Shown here: positions 23,951 through 31,845 of the stretch, in pieces
Layout of the letters: every line of letters starts with the position of its first letter
Position numbering within the stretch: the first letter of the stretch is position 1
From: CAYZHV01 sp046541355
GTDB taxonomy: Bacteria; Spirochaetota; Spirochaetia; DSM-27196; Alkalispirochaetaceae
Reading direction: 5' to 3'
Length of the DNA: 37,753 nucleotides
Assembly: GCA_046541355.1 (NCBI GenBank)
Contig: JBKHDM010000024.1
Location: 1 to 37,753 of the forward strand
Position numbers and translations under genes: made by a program
The notes under the pieces: model-generated
What the model was told of the DNA's origin: nothing
Databases searched by the model: none
What the model saw: the letters and a program-made list of their open reading frames with translations, nothing else

Positions 23951-25408
23951 TCACAGCTCCCGTACGACGACCCGGTTACCGTCGACCCTGACAACCTTGA
24001 CCCGCCTGCCGGAGTCGACGTAGCCGCCCTCGCTTTCGGCAGCCAGAACCTCCTGTCCGAGGCGCACCTTACCCGCCGGGCGCAAAGGGGTCTCGGTCAC
24101 ACCCTCCCGGGCGACGTAACCCTCGCTTGCGGCGTGCTCCTGGACGGTGTATCCCGCCGTCGCCTCCTGGGTCGTGGTAAGGGTTAATCGGGAGAACAGA
24201 CGGGTCTGCTTTGCGGTTATCGCGAGTAAGGCAGCTATAAGGAGTGCGCCCACAACACTCGAGAAAACCACCAGGAGATTTCGCCCGAGGATGTCCCACT
24301 GGTAGTCGAACTCAGGCAGGATAAAGCGCTGGAGAGAGAGGATGAGGGCGACGGTAATGGAGAAGAGCCCGGAGATCCCGGCGACTCCGAACCCGGGGAT
24401 CACGAAGATCTCAAAAATGAGCAGGCCGAGACCGAGAACGAAGAGAATGATCTCCAGCGACCCCGCCCGCCCGAGCATCATGTTCGAGGCAAAAAGAGCG
24501 CTGAAGGCGGTAAGGGCGATCGCTCCGGGAAGCCCGAAACCGGGGCTTGTAATCTCGATGAACAGCGCCACAAGCCCGACGAGGATAAGCAGCGAGGTAA
24601 ATCCGGGACCCGTCAAGAGGGCGACGAGACGGTCGGTGCCGGAGGGGGTAATCGTGTTGAACCCCGATACCCCGAGGAGGGAGGCGAGCTCCTGCCGGTT
24701 GACCGGACTCCCCTTGCTGATACCGTACCGCTCCATCTCTCCGGCGGTAAGGGTGAGGAGCTTGCCCGCCTCGGAAATCACCTCGGTCGAGCCGATCTCC
24801 CGCTCCCCCTCGCTCTCGATCGCCTCGAGCTCCTGCCTCGTGATAAGCCGGCGCTCTCCCTCGACCTCCGCGGAAAGGAGCTCCACGGCGGGGTCTACCA
24901 TCGCCCGGGCAACCGCCGGCGGGTGTCCGTTGCGCTCGGCTAACGCGGCCATCTGGCCTCTGACGGCGCTCACCGTCTTCTCGCTCGCCGTCTGCTCCCC
25001 CTCAGGTCCCTGGATCACCGGGGTGGCGGCGCCGATTGATGTGCCCGGGGCGAGGTATATCTCGTTGGAGGCGAGGGCAATGAGGGCGCCTGCGGACCAG
25101 CTTACTCCCCGGCCCTCCGGGGAGGCGCCGACGTAGGTGACCGTTTTAACCGAATCGGCGCTCCCGAGGGCGTTTGCTATCTCGAGGGCCGAGTCTACCC
25201 GGCCTCCGAAGGTATCGATATCAATGACGAGGACCGATGTGCCGGCCTCCCGCGCCGCCTCGACGGCGCGCTGGACCTGGATCGCCTGGAACCGGTCGAT
25301 AGGGCCGTAGAGCTCGAGGAGATAGGCGCTCTCCTGGGCGTAAAGGATCGGAGGGAGAGAGAGAGTGAGAAGGAACAAGAGGATGCCCTTCACCTTTACC
25401 AACCCCAC
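23951..25408 (-). CDS. Long-form NfeD: membrane-bound ClpP-class serine protease
   Basis: The 485-residue product (GTG start, 13-base overlap with DUF427) has a signal peptide (about 1-24) and a ClpP/SppA-type protease domain (about 28-215). Four or five membrane helices (about 265-400) and a C-terminal OB-fold NfeD domain (about 415-485, 'GKVRLGQEVLAAESEGGYVDSG') follow. The likely nucleophile is Ser105 in 'SWSAGALIALAS'. By comparison with the archaeal 1510-N protease, the Lys base is likely Lys144. The family cleaves membrane-associated peptides, with stomatin or flotillin partners. The operon continues into short NfeD and floA. Confidence 0.92.
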   Translation of the reverse strand: MGLVKVKGILLFLLTLSLPPILYAQESAYLLELYGPIDRFQAIQVQRAVEAAREAGTSVLVIDIDTFGGRVDSALEIANALGSADSVKTVTYVGASPEGRGVSWSAGALIALASNEIYLAPGTSIGAATPVIQGPEGEQTASEKTVSAVRGQMAALAERNGHPPAVARAMVDPAVELLSAEVEGERRLITRQELEAIESEGEREIGSTEVISEAGKLLTLTAGEMERYGISKGSPVNRQELASLLGVSGFNTITPSGTDRLVALLTGPGFTSLLILVGLVALFIEITSPGFGLPGAIALTAFSALFASNMMLGRAGSLEIILFVLGLGLLIFEIFVIPGFGVAGISGLFSITVALILSLQRFILPEFDYQWDILGRNLLVVFSSVVGALLIAALLAITAKQTRLFSRLTLTTTQEATAGYTVQEHAASEGYVAREGVTETPLRPAGKVRLGQEVLAAESEGGYVDSGRRVKVVRVDGNRVVVREL

Positions 25409-25860
25409 GTTCCCGCCCCCCCTTTAAAGGGCCCTTCGACCTCGGAGGTTATCCAGCCGCCGTAGAAGCTCCCCTCCTGGGGATCCACAAGTTCCTCACC
25501 GACGTAACACTCATCCATGGAAGCGGCGTAAAAGGCGAGATGGTCCTTGAGAGCCTCGTAGCCTCGCCGGGGGCTCGGGTACTCCCACGCCGCCGCCTCC
25601 GCGGGCGGTCCGGAACCGGTCACCGTATAGTAGTGCGCCTCACCTTTGAACTCGCAGTAGGTCCGTTTCGGGTGCGACTCCAGGCGGTCGGTGAGAATGT
25701 CGGATCTCGGAATGTAGTAGGTCGGGGGATGAGAGGTTTCGAGAACCCGAAGGGTCGCAGTGGAGTCTGCAAGCAGGATTCCGTCGAAGTAGATGCGTAT
25801 CCGCTTTCCTGAAGGTTCTACCCGCGGAGGGCGAGGGTAGTCCCAGACCGATTCCTTCAT
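25396..25860 (-). CDS. DUF427-domain protein
   Basis: The 154-residue product shows the DUF427 pattern: 'VWDYPRPPRVEPSGKRIRIYFDG', 'ADSTATLRVLETSHPPTYYIP', 'HPKRTYCEFKGEAHYYTV', 'AAWEYPSPRRGYEALKDHLAFY' (each read in parts). The family forms a small beta-sandwich of unknown biochemical function, sometimes called nucleotidyltransferase-like. It precedes the long NfeD gene and overlaps its start by 13 bases, and follows an unknown gene by 49 bases. DUF427 is not a usual flotillin partner, so its presence in this operon is a detail to note. No strong ribosome site precedes ATG 25860. Confidence 0.88.
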   Translation of the reverse strand: MKESVWDYPRPPRVEPSGKRIRIYFDGILLADSTATLRVLETSHPPTYYIPRSDILTDRLESHPKRTYCEFKGEAHYYTVTGSGPPAEAAAWEYPSPRRGYEALKDHLAFYAASMDECYVGEELVDPQEGSFYGGWITSEVEGPFKGGAGTWGW

Positions 25861-25909
25861 TGGTCTAAGATCGTTTTTTCCCGGCCAAAGGTGAAGCCTT
25901 TAATCGGGA

Positions 25910-26473
25910 TCAGACCTCAACAATCTGGAAGCTGGTTCGGTAGTTGCCGTTGTCGAAGATGTGGGTAAACAGATGGTGGTCGATCTCGTTGCAGGTAAAA
26001 AAGCGCCGTTTCGTTCGGGAGATCTCCCTGAGCGCCTCAATCGCCTCGGCATACGCCTTGTTGGACTGAGCCTCCAGATACGCGGGGTTCCCAAAGCAGA
26101 TACGCAACGGTAACGACTCGATAGGAAGCAGCCGCATCACGGCTCCTATCTGTTCCTCGGGAGCGTCGATGGCGTAGCGCAGGTCCAGGGGAACCTTGCA
26201 ACCGAGGGCGCGACATCTGATCAGAAGCGGGAGGGTGAGACCCTCCCTGCTCTTTCCCCAGTCGGCGAGCGCCTTTTCCACCCCCGCCGAGATAGCCGGC
26301 AGGATCTGCGATTCCCAGTCGAGGGTGGGAAACTGCTCGAGAGCGTGAGGTCGGACATCCTCACTGTCGTAGAGCCGGACTGTTCCGTAGCTGCCGATAT
26401 ACGGCCAGCTGCGCTCCACAAGCCCTTTGTCGAATCCCGGATACTCTCCTTTGTACAGACCTCTATGGCTCAT
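25910..26473 (-). CDS. Conserved-looking protein of unknown function
   Basis: ATG 26473 has an AAGGGGGG site about 4 bases upstream; an in-frame ATG at 26557 lies within the promoter and is rejected. The 187-residue product is soluble, with no signal or membrane segment. It contains mixed alpha/beta sequence including 'SWPYIGSYGTVRLYDSEDV', 'LTLPLLIRCRALGCKVPLDLR' and 'FFTCNEIDHHLFTHIFDNG' (each a fragment of its own stretch). Two Cys and a His-His pair near the C-terminus could bind metal, but no family is recognised. It appears to be the first gene of the DUF427-NfeD-FloA operon and faces the palindromic AT-rich region. Confidence 0.72.
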   Translation of the reverse strand: MSHRGLYKGEYPGFDKGLVERSWPYIGSYGTVRLYDSEDVRPHALEQFPTLDWESQILPAISAGVEKALADWGKSREGLTLPLLIRCRALGCKVPLDLRYAIDAPEEQIGAVMRLLPIESLPLRICFGNPAYLEAQSNKAYAEAIEALREISRTKRRFFTCNEIDHHLFTHIFDNGNYRTSFQIVEV

Positions 26474-26529
26474 CGGACCCCCCTTAGCTGCGTACGAGAA
26501 CGGCCAAGTCGATCTCCAAGGTAGCATGA

Positions 26530-26557
26530 AATCTATTTTATTAAAATATACTCTCAA
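26530..26557 (-). promoter_or_regulatory. Likely promoter for the unknown-NfeD-FloA operon
   Basis: On the minus strand, TTGAGA (26557-26552) is followed after 16 bases by TAGATT (26535-26530). A palindrome (26534-26548) lies between and partly over these boxes, a typical operator position. Confidence 0.45.
26534..26548. promoter_or_regulatory. AT-only palindrome between -35 and -10
   Basis: TATTTTA-T-TAAAATA is a perfect 7-bp inverted repeat around one base. It lies within the minus-strand promoter at 26530-26557 and could bind a dimeric regulator. Confidence 0.5.
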
Positions 26558-26581
26558 GAGTTAAATAAAACTATTTAACTC
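26558..26581. promoter_or_regulatory. 10-bp perfect inverted repeat upstream of two divergent promoters
   Basis: GAGTTAAATA-AAAC-TATTTAACTC pairs perfectly over 10 bp with a 4-base centre. It abuts the -35 box of the minus-strand promoter and lies about 50 bases upstream of the plus-strand promoter of the SDR gene. It is far more AT-rich than its surroundings, which suggests a repressor or activator site. A terminator is unlikely because no gene ends nearby. Confidence 0.55.
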
Positions 26582-26629
26582 AGGAATGGGCGCCGCCTTT
26601 CCGGAGAGTTTCGGGAGTAGTGGATTGCT

Positions 26630-26658
26630 TTGACCCGTCGAGGAGTGGGGACTATCAT
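26630..26658 (+). promoter_or_regulatory. Sigma-70-type promoter for the SDR gene
   Basis: TTGACC (26630-26635) and TATCAT (26653-26658) are separated by 17 bases; each matches the consensus at five of six positions. The start point would be near 26665, giving a leader of about 34 bases to ATG 26699. Confidence 0.7.
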
Positions 26659-26698
26659 GGGGGGGCGTGTAAACCTGAAGGATATGTAAGGAGCGTCT

Positions 26699-27466
26699 AT
26701 GTCGAAGGAGCTTTTCGATCTGTCCGGGAAGGTCGCCCTCATCACCGGGTCCCGCCGCGGCCTCGGCAGGGCGATAGCCGAGGGTCTCGCCGCCGCGGGG
26801 GCGACGGTGGCGATCAACGGCCGCGGGGCGGAGGCGGTGGAGCAGGCGGTGTCGCAGCTCACTTCCGCGGGGTTTTCCGCTATCCCCGCTCCCTTCGACG
26901 TGACCAACCCCGAGGAGGTCGATGCGGGGGTCAGCTCCCTGGAGTCCTCCGCGGGGAGGGTCGACATCCTCATTAACAACGCCGGTGTGATACGGCGCTC
27001 CCCCCTTCTGGAGCTCGAGGTCTCCGACTGGGAGGATGTGATTCGGACCAATCTCACCGGCGCCTTTATCCTCTCCCGCCGGGTCGCCCGGGGGATGATC
27101 GAGGCGGGGGGCGGTAAGGTGATCAACACCTGCTCGATACTCTCGACGGTTGCGCGGGAGACGGTAAGCGCCTACTCCTCGGCCAAGGCGGGGCTGCTGA
27201 TGCTGACGCAGCAGATGGCCGCGGAGTGGGCAAAACACAATATCCAGGCGAACGCCATCGGTCCGGGGTTTTTTGCAACCGACATGACCGCCCCGCTTCA
27301 GGCGGATGAGGCGTTCGACAGCTGGCTCAGAGGACGGGTTCCCGCCGGGCGATGGGGCGAGCCTCGGGAGCTCGTCGGGCCCGCGCTCTTTTTATCCTCC
27401 CGGGCATCAGACTTTGTAAACGGTCAGATCATCTACGTCGACGGCGGGGTCCTCGCCCGGATGTAG
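26699..27466 (+). CDS. SDR-family dehydrogenase, gluconate 5-dehydrogenase-like
   Basis: GGAG lies 6 bases before ATG 26699. The 255-residue product is a classical short-chain dehydrogenase. It has the nucleotide-binding 'TGSRRGLG' (about 16-23), 'NNAG' (93-96), the catalytic Ser146, Tyr159 and Lys163 (YSSAK), and 'GPGFFATDM' after them. The beginning, 'LFDLSGKVALITGS', and 'AINGRG' resemble gluconate 5-dehydrogenases (NADP-dependent reduction of 5-ketogluconate) and related sugar-acid oxidoreductases; the exact substrate cannot be fixed. It has its own promoter and is convergent with the carotenoid oxygenase gene, 10 bases apart. Confidence 0.9.
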   Translation: MSKELFDLSGKVALITGSRRGLGRAIAEGLAAAGATVAINGRGAEAVEQAVSQLTSAGFSAIPAPFDVTNPEEVDAGVSSLESSAGRVDILINNAGVIRRSPLLELEVSDWEDVIRTNLTGAFILSRRVARGMIEAGGGKVINTCSILSTVARETVSAYSSAKAGLLMLTQQMAAEWAKHNIQANAIGPGFFATDMTAPLQADEAFDSWLRGRVPAGRWGEPRELVGPALFLSSRASDFVNGQIIYVDGGVLARM

Positions 27467-27476
27467 CGGCGTTCGG

Positions 27477-28940
27477 TCAACCCCGGCTGAAATAGCGCTC
27501 ATCGTCGGTCCATATACCGTGGAATCCGAGATGGGCGGCCACCGGCAGGGCGCCGCGGTAACGTTCCACGAGGCTCGCCGCCTCGAGAATGAGAAGCTCC
27601 GTTCGCCGCTTTTGGACGTTGAACAGAAGCATCAGCACCCACCCGTCGTCCTCCTCGGCGGCTCCCGGTTTCGCTACGAACAGCGGTTCTCCGGGAAAGT
27701 CGGGGAAAAAGCTGCGGTAGACGGCGGTTCCCCCGGTGAGGTCGAACTTCGCCACACCGTGGAGCGTGCCCTCCTCACTCACATGTTGCGGGTCCGCGGC
27801 GATCGACCAGGCGTAGCGGTACTGCCGTCCCCCACGGTCCGGATTGATCGTGGGCAGCTCCATCGGATGGGGAAAGAGCTGCCGCTTTTCTACCTCCCCG
27901 GAGGAAAGGTCAATGACGTAGCGGGTGAGGATACCGTAGATCGGGTTTTTCGGAACCTTGTCGTTGAGAAGCGCCTTGACGTCCTCCGCGGTAGGCCACT
28001 CGTCCATCCTGCACAGGTCGACCACGACGCTCTGCTCCTCCCGGTAGCCGTTTACCATATGAAAGAGGTAGCAGCTGTCGCTCTCGAGGCGATGGGTGAT
28101 CTTCTCGTCGGTGACAACGAGGACCGTTGTCTTGCCCTCCCGGCTCTTGATCGAGCCGACGGGGGTCGAGAGCCCTGAGAAGGCGGCGGCGACGCCGAAG
28201 GAGACGGGCACGAGAAAGAAGACCCGTGTGCCGTCCTCGGTGGTGATGAAGTCGTGGACAAAGGAGAGGTGGGGCAGCTCGAGATCGATCGGGTCGGCAA
28301 GCTCCTTTTCGGGAGATATTTTGTGCAGTAGAAGGCGCTGTTTTATGCCCGGGGAGAGCCCGAAGCCGTAGATCTCACCGGTTGAGAGCTTGTGCCGGTA
28401 GTGTGCCGCGAACGGGCGTCCCACGCCCATCGCCTTTTCCCCGACGTACTTCGGCTCGAGTTTACCACCAAAGGTGTAGAACCCCCGGGTCTCGAGGGTT
28501 ATCGGGTCTATCTCGTGGGGTGATCCTCCCTCCCAGAGGGCGAGGAGCCGGTCATCGAGGAGGAGGAGGTGCGTGTTGGCCGTATTCTTGAAGTGCATTC
28601 TGAAGGCGTTTTTCAGAAAGCCCCCGGGCAGGTTAGTCCCGAAGCTCCGGTACAGCGGCTTTCCCGCGGCTGCTTCGGCCTCGAAATCCTTGGTGCGTAC
28701 GTAACGGTTGGTGTAGCGCACCTCACCATCTCTCACCTCGAAACGCTGCACCATGCCGTCACCATCAAAGAGATGGTCGTACCGGTAGCCGAAATTGATA
28801 AGCCGCCCTGGCCCGTTGCGGTACAGTACGCCTCGAACGCCCTCGGGGACCGCTCCGGCTACCGTTTCGATCGGGTGGTCCTGATACTCTTCAGTCACCT
28901 CAAGGGTCGCTTTGTTGTAGATCTCCAGGGGATGAAGCAC
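27477..28940 (-). CDS. Carotenoid oxygenase (RPE65 family)
   Basis: GTG 28940 has GGGAGG 5 bases upstream. The 487-residue product fits carotenoid or apocarotenoid cleavage oxygenases, seven-bladed propellers with non-haem Fe(II). The four expected iron-binding histidines are visible: His180 (FAAHY), His229 (SFVHDF), His294 (YLFHMVN) and His474 (GFHGIW). 'YRNGPG' (40-45) and 'FDGDGMV' (58-64) are family landmarks. Such enzymes split carotenoids, or in some groups stilbenes and lignin fragments; no carotenoid synthesis genes occur in this window. The gene faces a divergent HDAC-family gene across 102 bases. Confidence 0.92.
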   Translation of the reverse strand: MLHPLEIYNKATLEVTEEYQDHPIETVAGAVPEGVRGVLYRNGPGRLINFGYRYDHLFDGDGMVQRFEVRDGEVRYTNRYVRTKDFEAEAAAGKPLYRSFGTNLPGGFLKNAFRMHFKNTANTHLLLLDDRLLALWEGGSPHEIDPITLETRGFYTFGGKLEPKYVGEKAMGVGRPFAAHYRHKLSTGEIYGFGLSPGIKQRLLLHKISPEKELADPIDLELPHLSFVHDFITTEDGTRVFFLVPVSFGVAAAFSGLSTPVGSIKSREGKTTVLVVTDEKITHRLESDSCYLFHMVNGYREEQSVVVDLCRMDEWPTAEDVKALLNDKVPKNPIYGILTRYVIDLSSGEVEKRQLFPHPMELPTINPDRGGRQYRYAWSIAADPQHVSEEGTLHGVAKFDLTGGTAVYRSFFPDFPGEPLFVAKPGAAEEDDGWVLMLLFNVQKRRTELLILEAASLVERYRGALPVAAHLGFHGIWTDDERYFSRG

Positions 28941-29029
28941 CGTCGCCTCCTCCCTGTAAAGTAGCTCCCGCCAACGCGAGCAGGCAACAGCGATTAACCA
29001 GTTTGTTTACCTTGTCCGCGGCTCCCACG

Positions 29030-29035
29030 TATACT
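29030..29035 (+). promoter_or_regulatory. -10 box for the HDAC-family gene; possible leaderless transcript
   Basis: TATACT lies 7 bases before the GTG start at 29043, so transcription should begin at or next to the start codon. The -35 (TTACCT, 17 bases upstream) is weak, and no ribosome site lies before the GTG. Confidence 0.45.
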
Positions 29036-29042
29036 CACCTCC

Positions 29043-30056
29043 GTGATACTCCATGAAGCAGCCAGTCGTCCTGCGGTAGCCGAGTACGGTATTTCGATTC
29101 CGATCTACCCGAGTTCCGTCGCCCGAACCCTCGAGCATCTCCTTGCCGACCCTTTCCTCGGCCCGAGAAAGGATGAGTGGCTCTTCCCCGCGCCGGATAG
29201 CCCGGTGAGCCGGGAGCTCCTCGAACTGGTCCACGACCCCGCCTATCTCGACCGGCTTCTTGGAGACGGGGGAGAGGAGGAGGTCATCCGGACCTACGAG
29301 CTTGTCGACAGTCGCGGCCACTACCACCGCTACGACCCCCGCCACGGCAACCGTTCCCTGAGGGAGATGGTTACCTTCGCCCTCATTACCGCGGCGGGCT
29401 CCCTCGCCTGCGCGGAGGCGGCAGTTCGGGAGGGGAGCTGCTTTTTTCTCGGTGGGGGGATGCACCATGGAAAACGGGAGGGCGGTGACGGCTTCTGCCT
29501 GGTCAACGACCCGGTCATCGCCGCCCGGGGCGTGCAGAGCAAGGGAGTTGCCGGGACGGTCTGGATTATCGATCTCGACGTCCACAAGGGCGACGGCACC
29601 GCGGCGCTCACCGAAGGGGACCCGACGATTCGCACCTTGAGCATCCACATGGCCCGGGGCTGGCCTCTCGACCGGCCCGAGCGGCTGCCCGACGGCTCCC
29701 GTCATCCCTCCCACATACCAAGCGACCTCGATATTCCGATCGACCGGAACGAGGAGGACGCCTATCTGCCCCTTCTCGCCGACGGGCTTGAGAGCTTCGC
29801 AGACCAGGGGGGCGCGGACCTGGCGATCGTTCTCTACGGGGCGGACCCGTATGAGCGCGACGAGCTTCCCTCATCCGGGGGGATCAAGCTCACCCTCCCG
29901 CAGATGATGGAGCGGGACCAGCTGGTCTACCGCTTTCTCCGGGACCGGGGCATCCCCCGGGCTTATCTCAAGGCGGGGGGATACGGAAACCGGGCGTGGG
30001 AGCCGCTGACGCAGTTTTTATCCTGGTATCTCAGGGAGGAGCTCGCCCCGGGCTGA
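29043..30056 (+). CDS. HDAC-superfamily zinc deacetylase
   Basis: The 337-residue product carries the histone deacetylase/acetylpolyamine amidohydrolase fold. The His pair His141-His142 (GGMHHGK) and zinc ligands Asp179 and His181 (DLDVHKGDG) are present, with a third ligand Asp268 (YGADPYERD). 'KAGGYG' near the C-terminus supplies the catalytic Tyr. Bacterial members deacetylate acetyl-lysine, polyamines or small metabolites; the substrate here is unknown. The start GTG 29043 fits the family N-terminus, which begins almost at once with a strand. The stop codon lies inside the first copy of a 39-base tandem repeat. Confidence 0.93.
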   Translation: MILHEAASRPAVAEYGISIPIYPSSVARTLEHLLADPFLGPRKDEWLFPAPDSPVSRELLELVHDPAYLDRLLGDGGEEEVIRTYELVDSRGHYHRYDPRHGNRSLREMVTFALITAAGSLACAEAAVREGSCFFLGGGMHHGKREGGDGFCLVNDPVIAARGVQSKGVAGTVWIIDLDVHKGDGTAALTEGDPTIRTLSIHMARGWPLDRPERLPDGSRHPSHIPSDLDIPIDRNEEDAYLPLLADGLESFADQGGADLAIVLYGADPYERDELPSSGGIKLTLPQMMERDQLVYRFLRDRGIPRAYLKAGGYGNRAWEPLTQFLSWYLREELAPG

Positions 30057-30161
30057 GAGAGTCCCGGCCTCGCCCCCCGACTCGCCCCGGGCTGAGAGAG
30101 TCCCGGCCTCGCCCCCCCGACTCGCCCCGGGCTGCCGGACTCCCGGCCTCGCCCCGGGCGA
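30042..30161. repeat. Three GC-rich tandem repeats of about 39-40 bases
   Basis: The copies are 30042-30080 (39 bases), 30081-30120 (40 bases, one extra C in the C run) and 30121-30161 (diverged). Each begins CTCGCCCCGGGCTG and contains CCCGGCCTCGCC. Copies 1 and 2 differ only in the length of the C run. Within each, CCGGG and CCCGG can pair around a 10-base loop. The HDAC stop codon lies in copy 1, and the repeats end 46 bases before the stop of the broken DUF4015 gene. Confidence 0.9.
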
Positions 30162-30206
30162 CGCCGCCGCTTTCGAGCTGCCCCCGGGGGCGCGAGCCCG
30201 CGCCTG

Positions 30207-31207
30207 CTACTCCACCATGTAGTAGCGGCCCGAGAAGTTCCACAGAAGGTAGCCGTCGCTGCCTCCCGCCTCAGCCCCCTCGAGCTGCTCGATGAGGTAG
30301 CGCCGATAGGTGGGCTCATCCATTTCTAGCTCTCCGCCGATCAGAAACGCCTGGACGTAGGGGCGGATAATCGCCCGATCACCGGTAATGAGCCGACCCC
30401 GGCGGGAGCCGAGCTCGTGGATCGCCCGGGCCCAGTCGAGATAGCTCATGCCCGGGAGAAACTCCCGGGAGAAGTGGCTCGGGTACCACATCGGGCTTAT
30501 CACGTCCACAAGGCCGGCGAGGAGCTTGATGTTCTGTCCGAGGTAGTCCATCTCGTAAAAGCCGTTGAAGCCGAAGACGTCCACACCGACAGGGACGGCG
30601 ATTCTCTTTCGGGCGAGAGTGAGGAACGACTCGAGAGCGTCCTCCCGGCTCATCCCCTCCCGGTGATACGGATGGGCTATCCGTTCTGTCGGACCGTCCG
30701 AGGGGAAGCGGATGTAATCGAACTGGATTTCATCGACTCCCCGGGCCGCGAGCTCCTCCGCCAGGGCGACGTTGTACTCCCAGACCTCAGGGGAGTACTG
30801 ATCTACCCAGTGCTCCCGCAGGTTCCCAGGGCGATCCTCTCCTCCCCGGCAACCGCGGTGAGGTAGGCGTGACGACCGAACTCCCGGCGGTCGACGAGAG
30901 CCTCCCAATCCCCCGGGGAGCCGCGATAGAGGTTCCCAGCCGTGGTGAGGAGGGTCGATCCCTGACCGACGGAGACGTCCGTCACTCGCCGGGGCAGGCT
31001 CGCGTCGAAGGGGTAGACCACCCGTCGCGGAAGTCCCTCCCCGCCGCTCTGCCAGCCGGACTCATCCCGAACCCAGAGCCCTCCCCCCTCGTCGACGTAG
31101 GCGGACCCGAGGGTGGGGCTCGAGCGTTCCTGGCCGTAGGCGGAGAGGGAAACAATGACCGAAAGCAACAGGACGCCGGAGGCCCGCAGGAGGGATCTCG
31201 ATCTCAT
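30207..31207 (-). pseudogene. DUF4015-type glycosyl hydrolase broken by internal deletion and frameshift
   Basis: Two minus-strand frames belong to one ancestral gene. The 5' part (31207-30803) has a signal peptide and about 110 residues of the N-terminal repeat-like region, ending around 'AVAGEERIALG'. The 3' part, in another frame (usable from about 30850 to 30207), resumes with 'LREHWVDQYSPEVWEYNVA', 'DEIQFDYIRFPSDG', 'VDVISPMWYPSHF' and 'GYLLWNFSGRY', the second half of a DUF4015 TIM-barrel. The first half of the barrel, perhaps 150-200 residues judging from the usual family length, is missing at a junction near 30815-30850. Either the gene is dead or an assembly error removed sequence. 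Confidence 0.75.
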
Positions 31208-31251
31208 GACCCTTCTCTACCACGGCGCGGCGGAGGAGGTAAACCGAAGCT

Positions 31252-31743
31252 TCACGGTCGCAGGTATCGACCGATTACAGGGTGCTCCTTGAGCTTCCTG
31301 CGCTCCTGGTCGTCCGGTCGTTGCGGCCGGTCACGATCATTGTTGACCATGCAGAGAAAGCCGAGGTACTCATCCTCATCGGCCTGAAACTGGTGATAGG
31401 TCATCGGCGGAATGTAGATGCGGTCGTGGGCGGTGATGGTCCGCACCTCCTCTCCGAGGATGCAGCGTCCCCGGCCCCGGAGGATAAGGACGCCGTGGAC
31501 GTGCTGGTGACGCTCGAAGGAGGAGTATCCCCCCGGCTCCACTTCAAAGTAGCGAAGGGCGCTGTCAAGCCCGTGCTCCCCGGAAAAGAGCACCTGTTTG
31601 GTCACCCCCTTGAAGATGTCGAGGCTGCCGCTGTAGCTCTCAACCGGGAGGTTCTCCCACCGGTAACCGCCGCCGGAGGCGTCGTGAGATGAAAACGTAT
31701 CGTTCATGAGTGGCAGTATAACCCGGGGTAGAATCTTTTGCAT
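31252..31743 (-). CDS. Cupin-domain protein
   Basis: The ATG at 31743 has GAGG 4 bases upstream; ATG 31707 in the same frame lacks a ribosome site but would fit the family better, so the start is uncertain. The cupin core is clear: 'RYFEVEPGGYSSFERHQHVHGVLILRGRG' (in two parts), with metal ligands His-Gln-His-Val-His and Glu86-type residues (residue number not counted). The second motif, 'IYIPPMTYHQF', carries the last His. It is a single small beta-barrel, likely metal-binding. Substrate unknown; related cupins are sugar- or mannose-isomerase-like or sensor domains. It is followed on the same strand by the broken DUF4015 gene. Confidence 0.85.
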   Translation of the reverse strand: MQKILPRVILPLMNDTFSSHDASGGGYRWENLPVESYSGSLDIFKGVTKQVLFSGEHGLDSALRYFEVEPGGYSSFERHQHVHGVLILRGRGRCILGEEVRTITAHDRIYIPPMTYHQFQADEDEYLGFLCMVNNDRDRPQRPDDQERRKLKEHPVIGRYLRP

Positions 31744-31845
31744 GACGCCTCTCACGCCTGACGCCTCTCGCACGGCGGATTTCCCGCAGCGGTCGCCGAC
31801 AGCGTGGCCGCCTCCCGCCTCACCGGGGTGTTGCCCTGAGAGCTC

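Noticed and set aside
26620..26976. Plus-strand frame overlapping the start of the SDR gene
   Set aside because: Starts inside the promoter and overlaps the well-supported SDR frame; Arg/Gly-rich composition is typical of shadow frames.
31743..31769. 11-base direct repeat near the cupin start
   Set aside because: Too short to call as an element on its own; noted only alongside the 16-base duplication at 18311.
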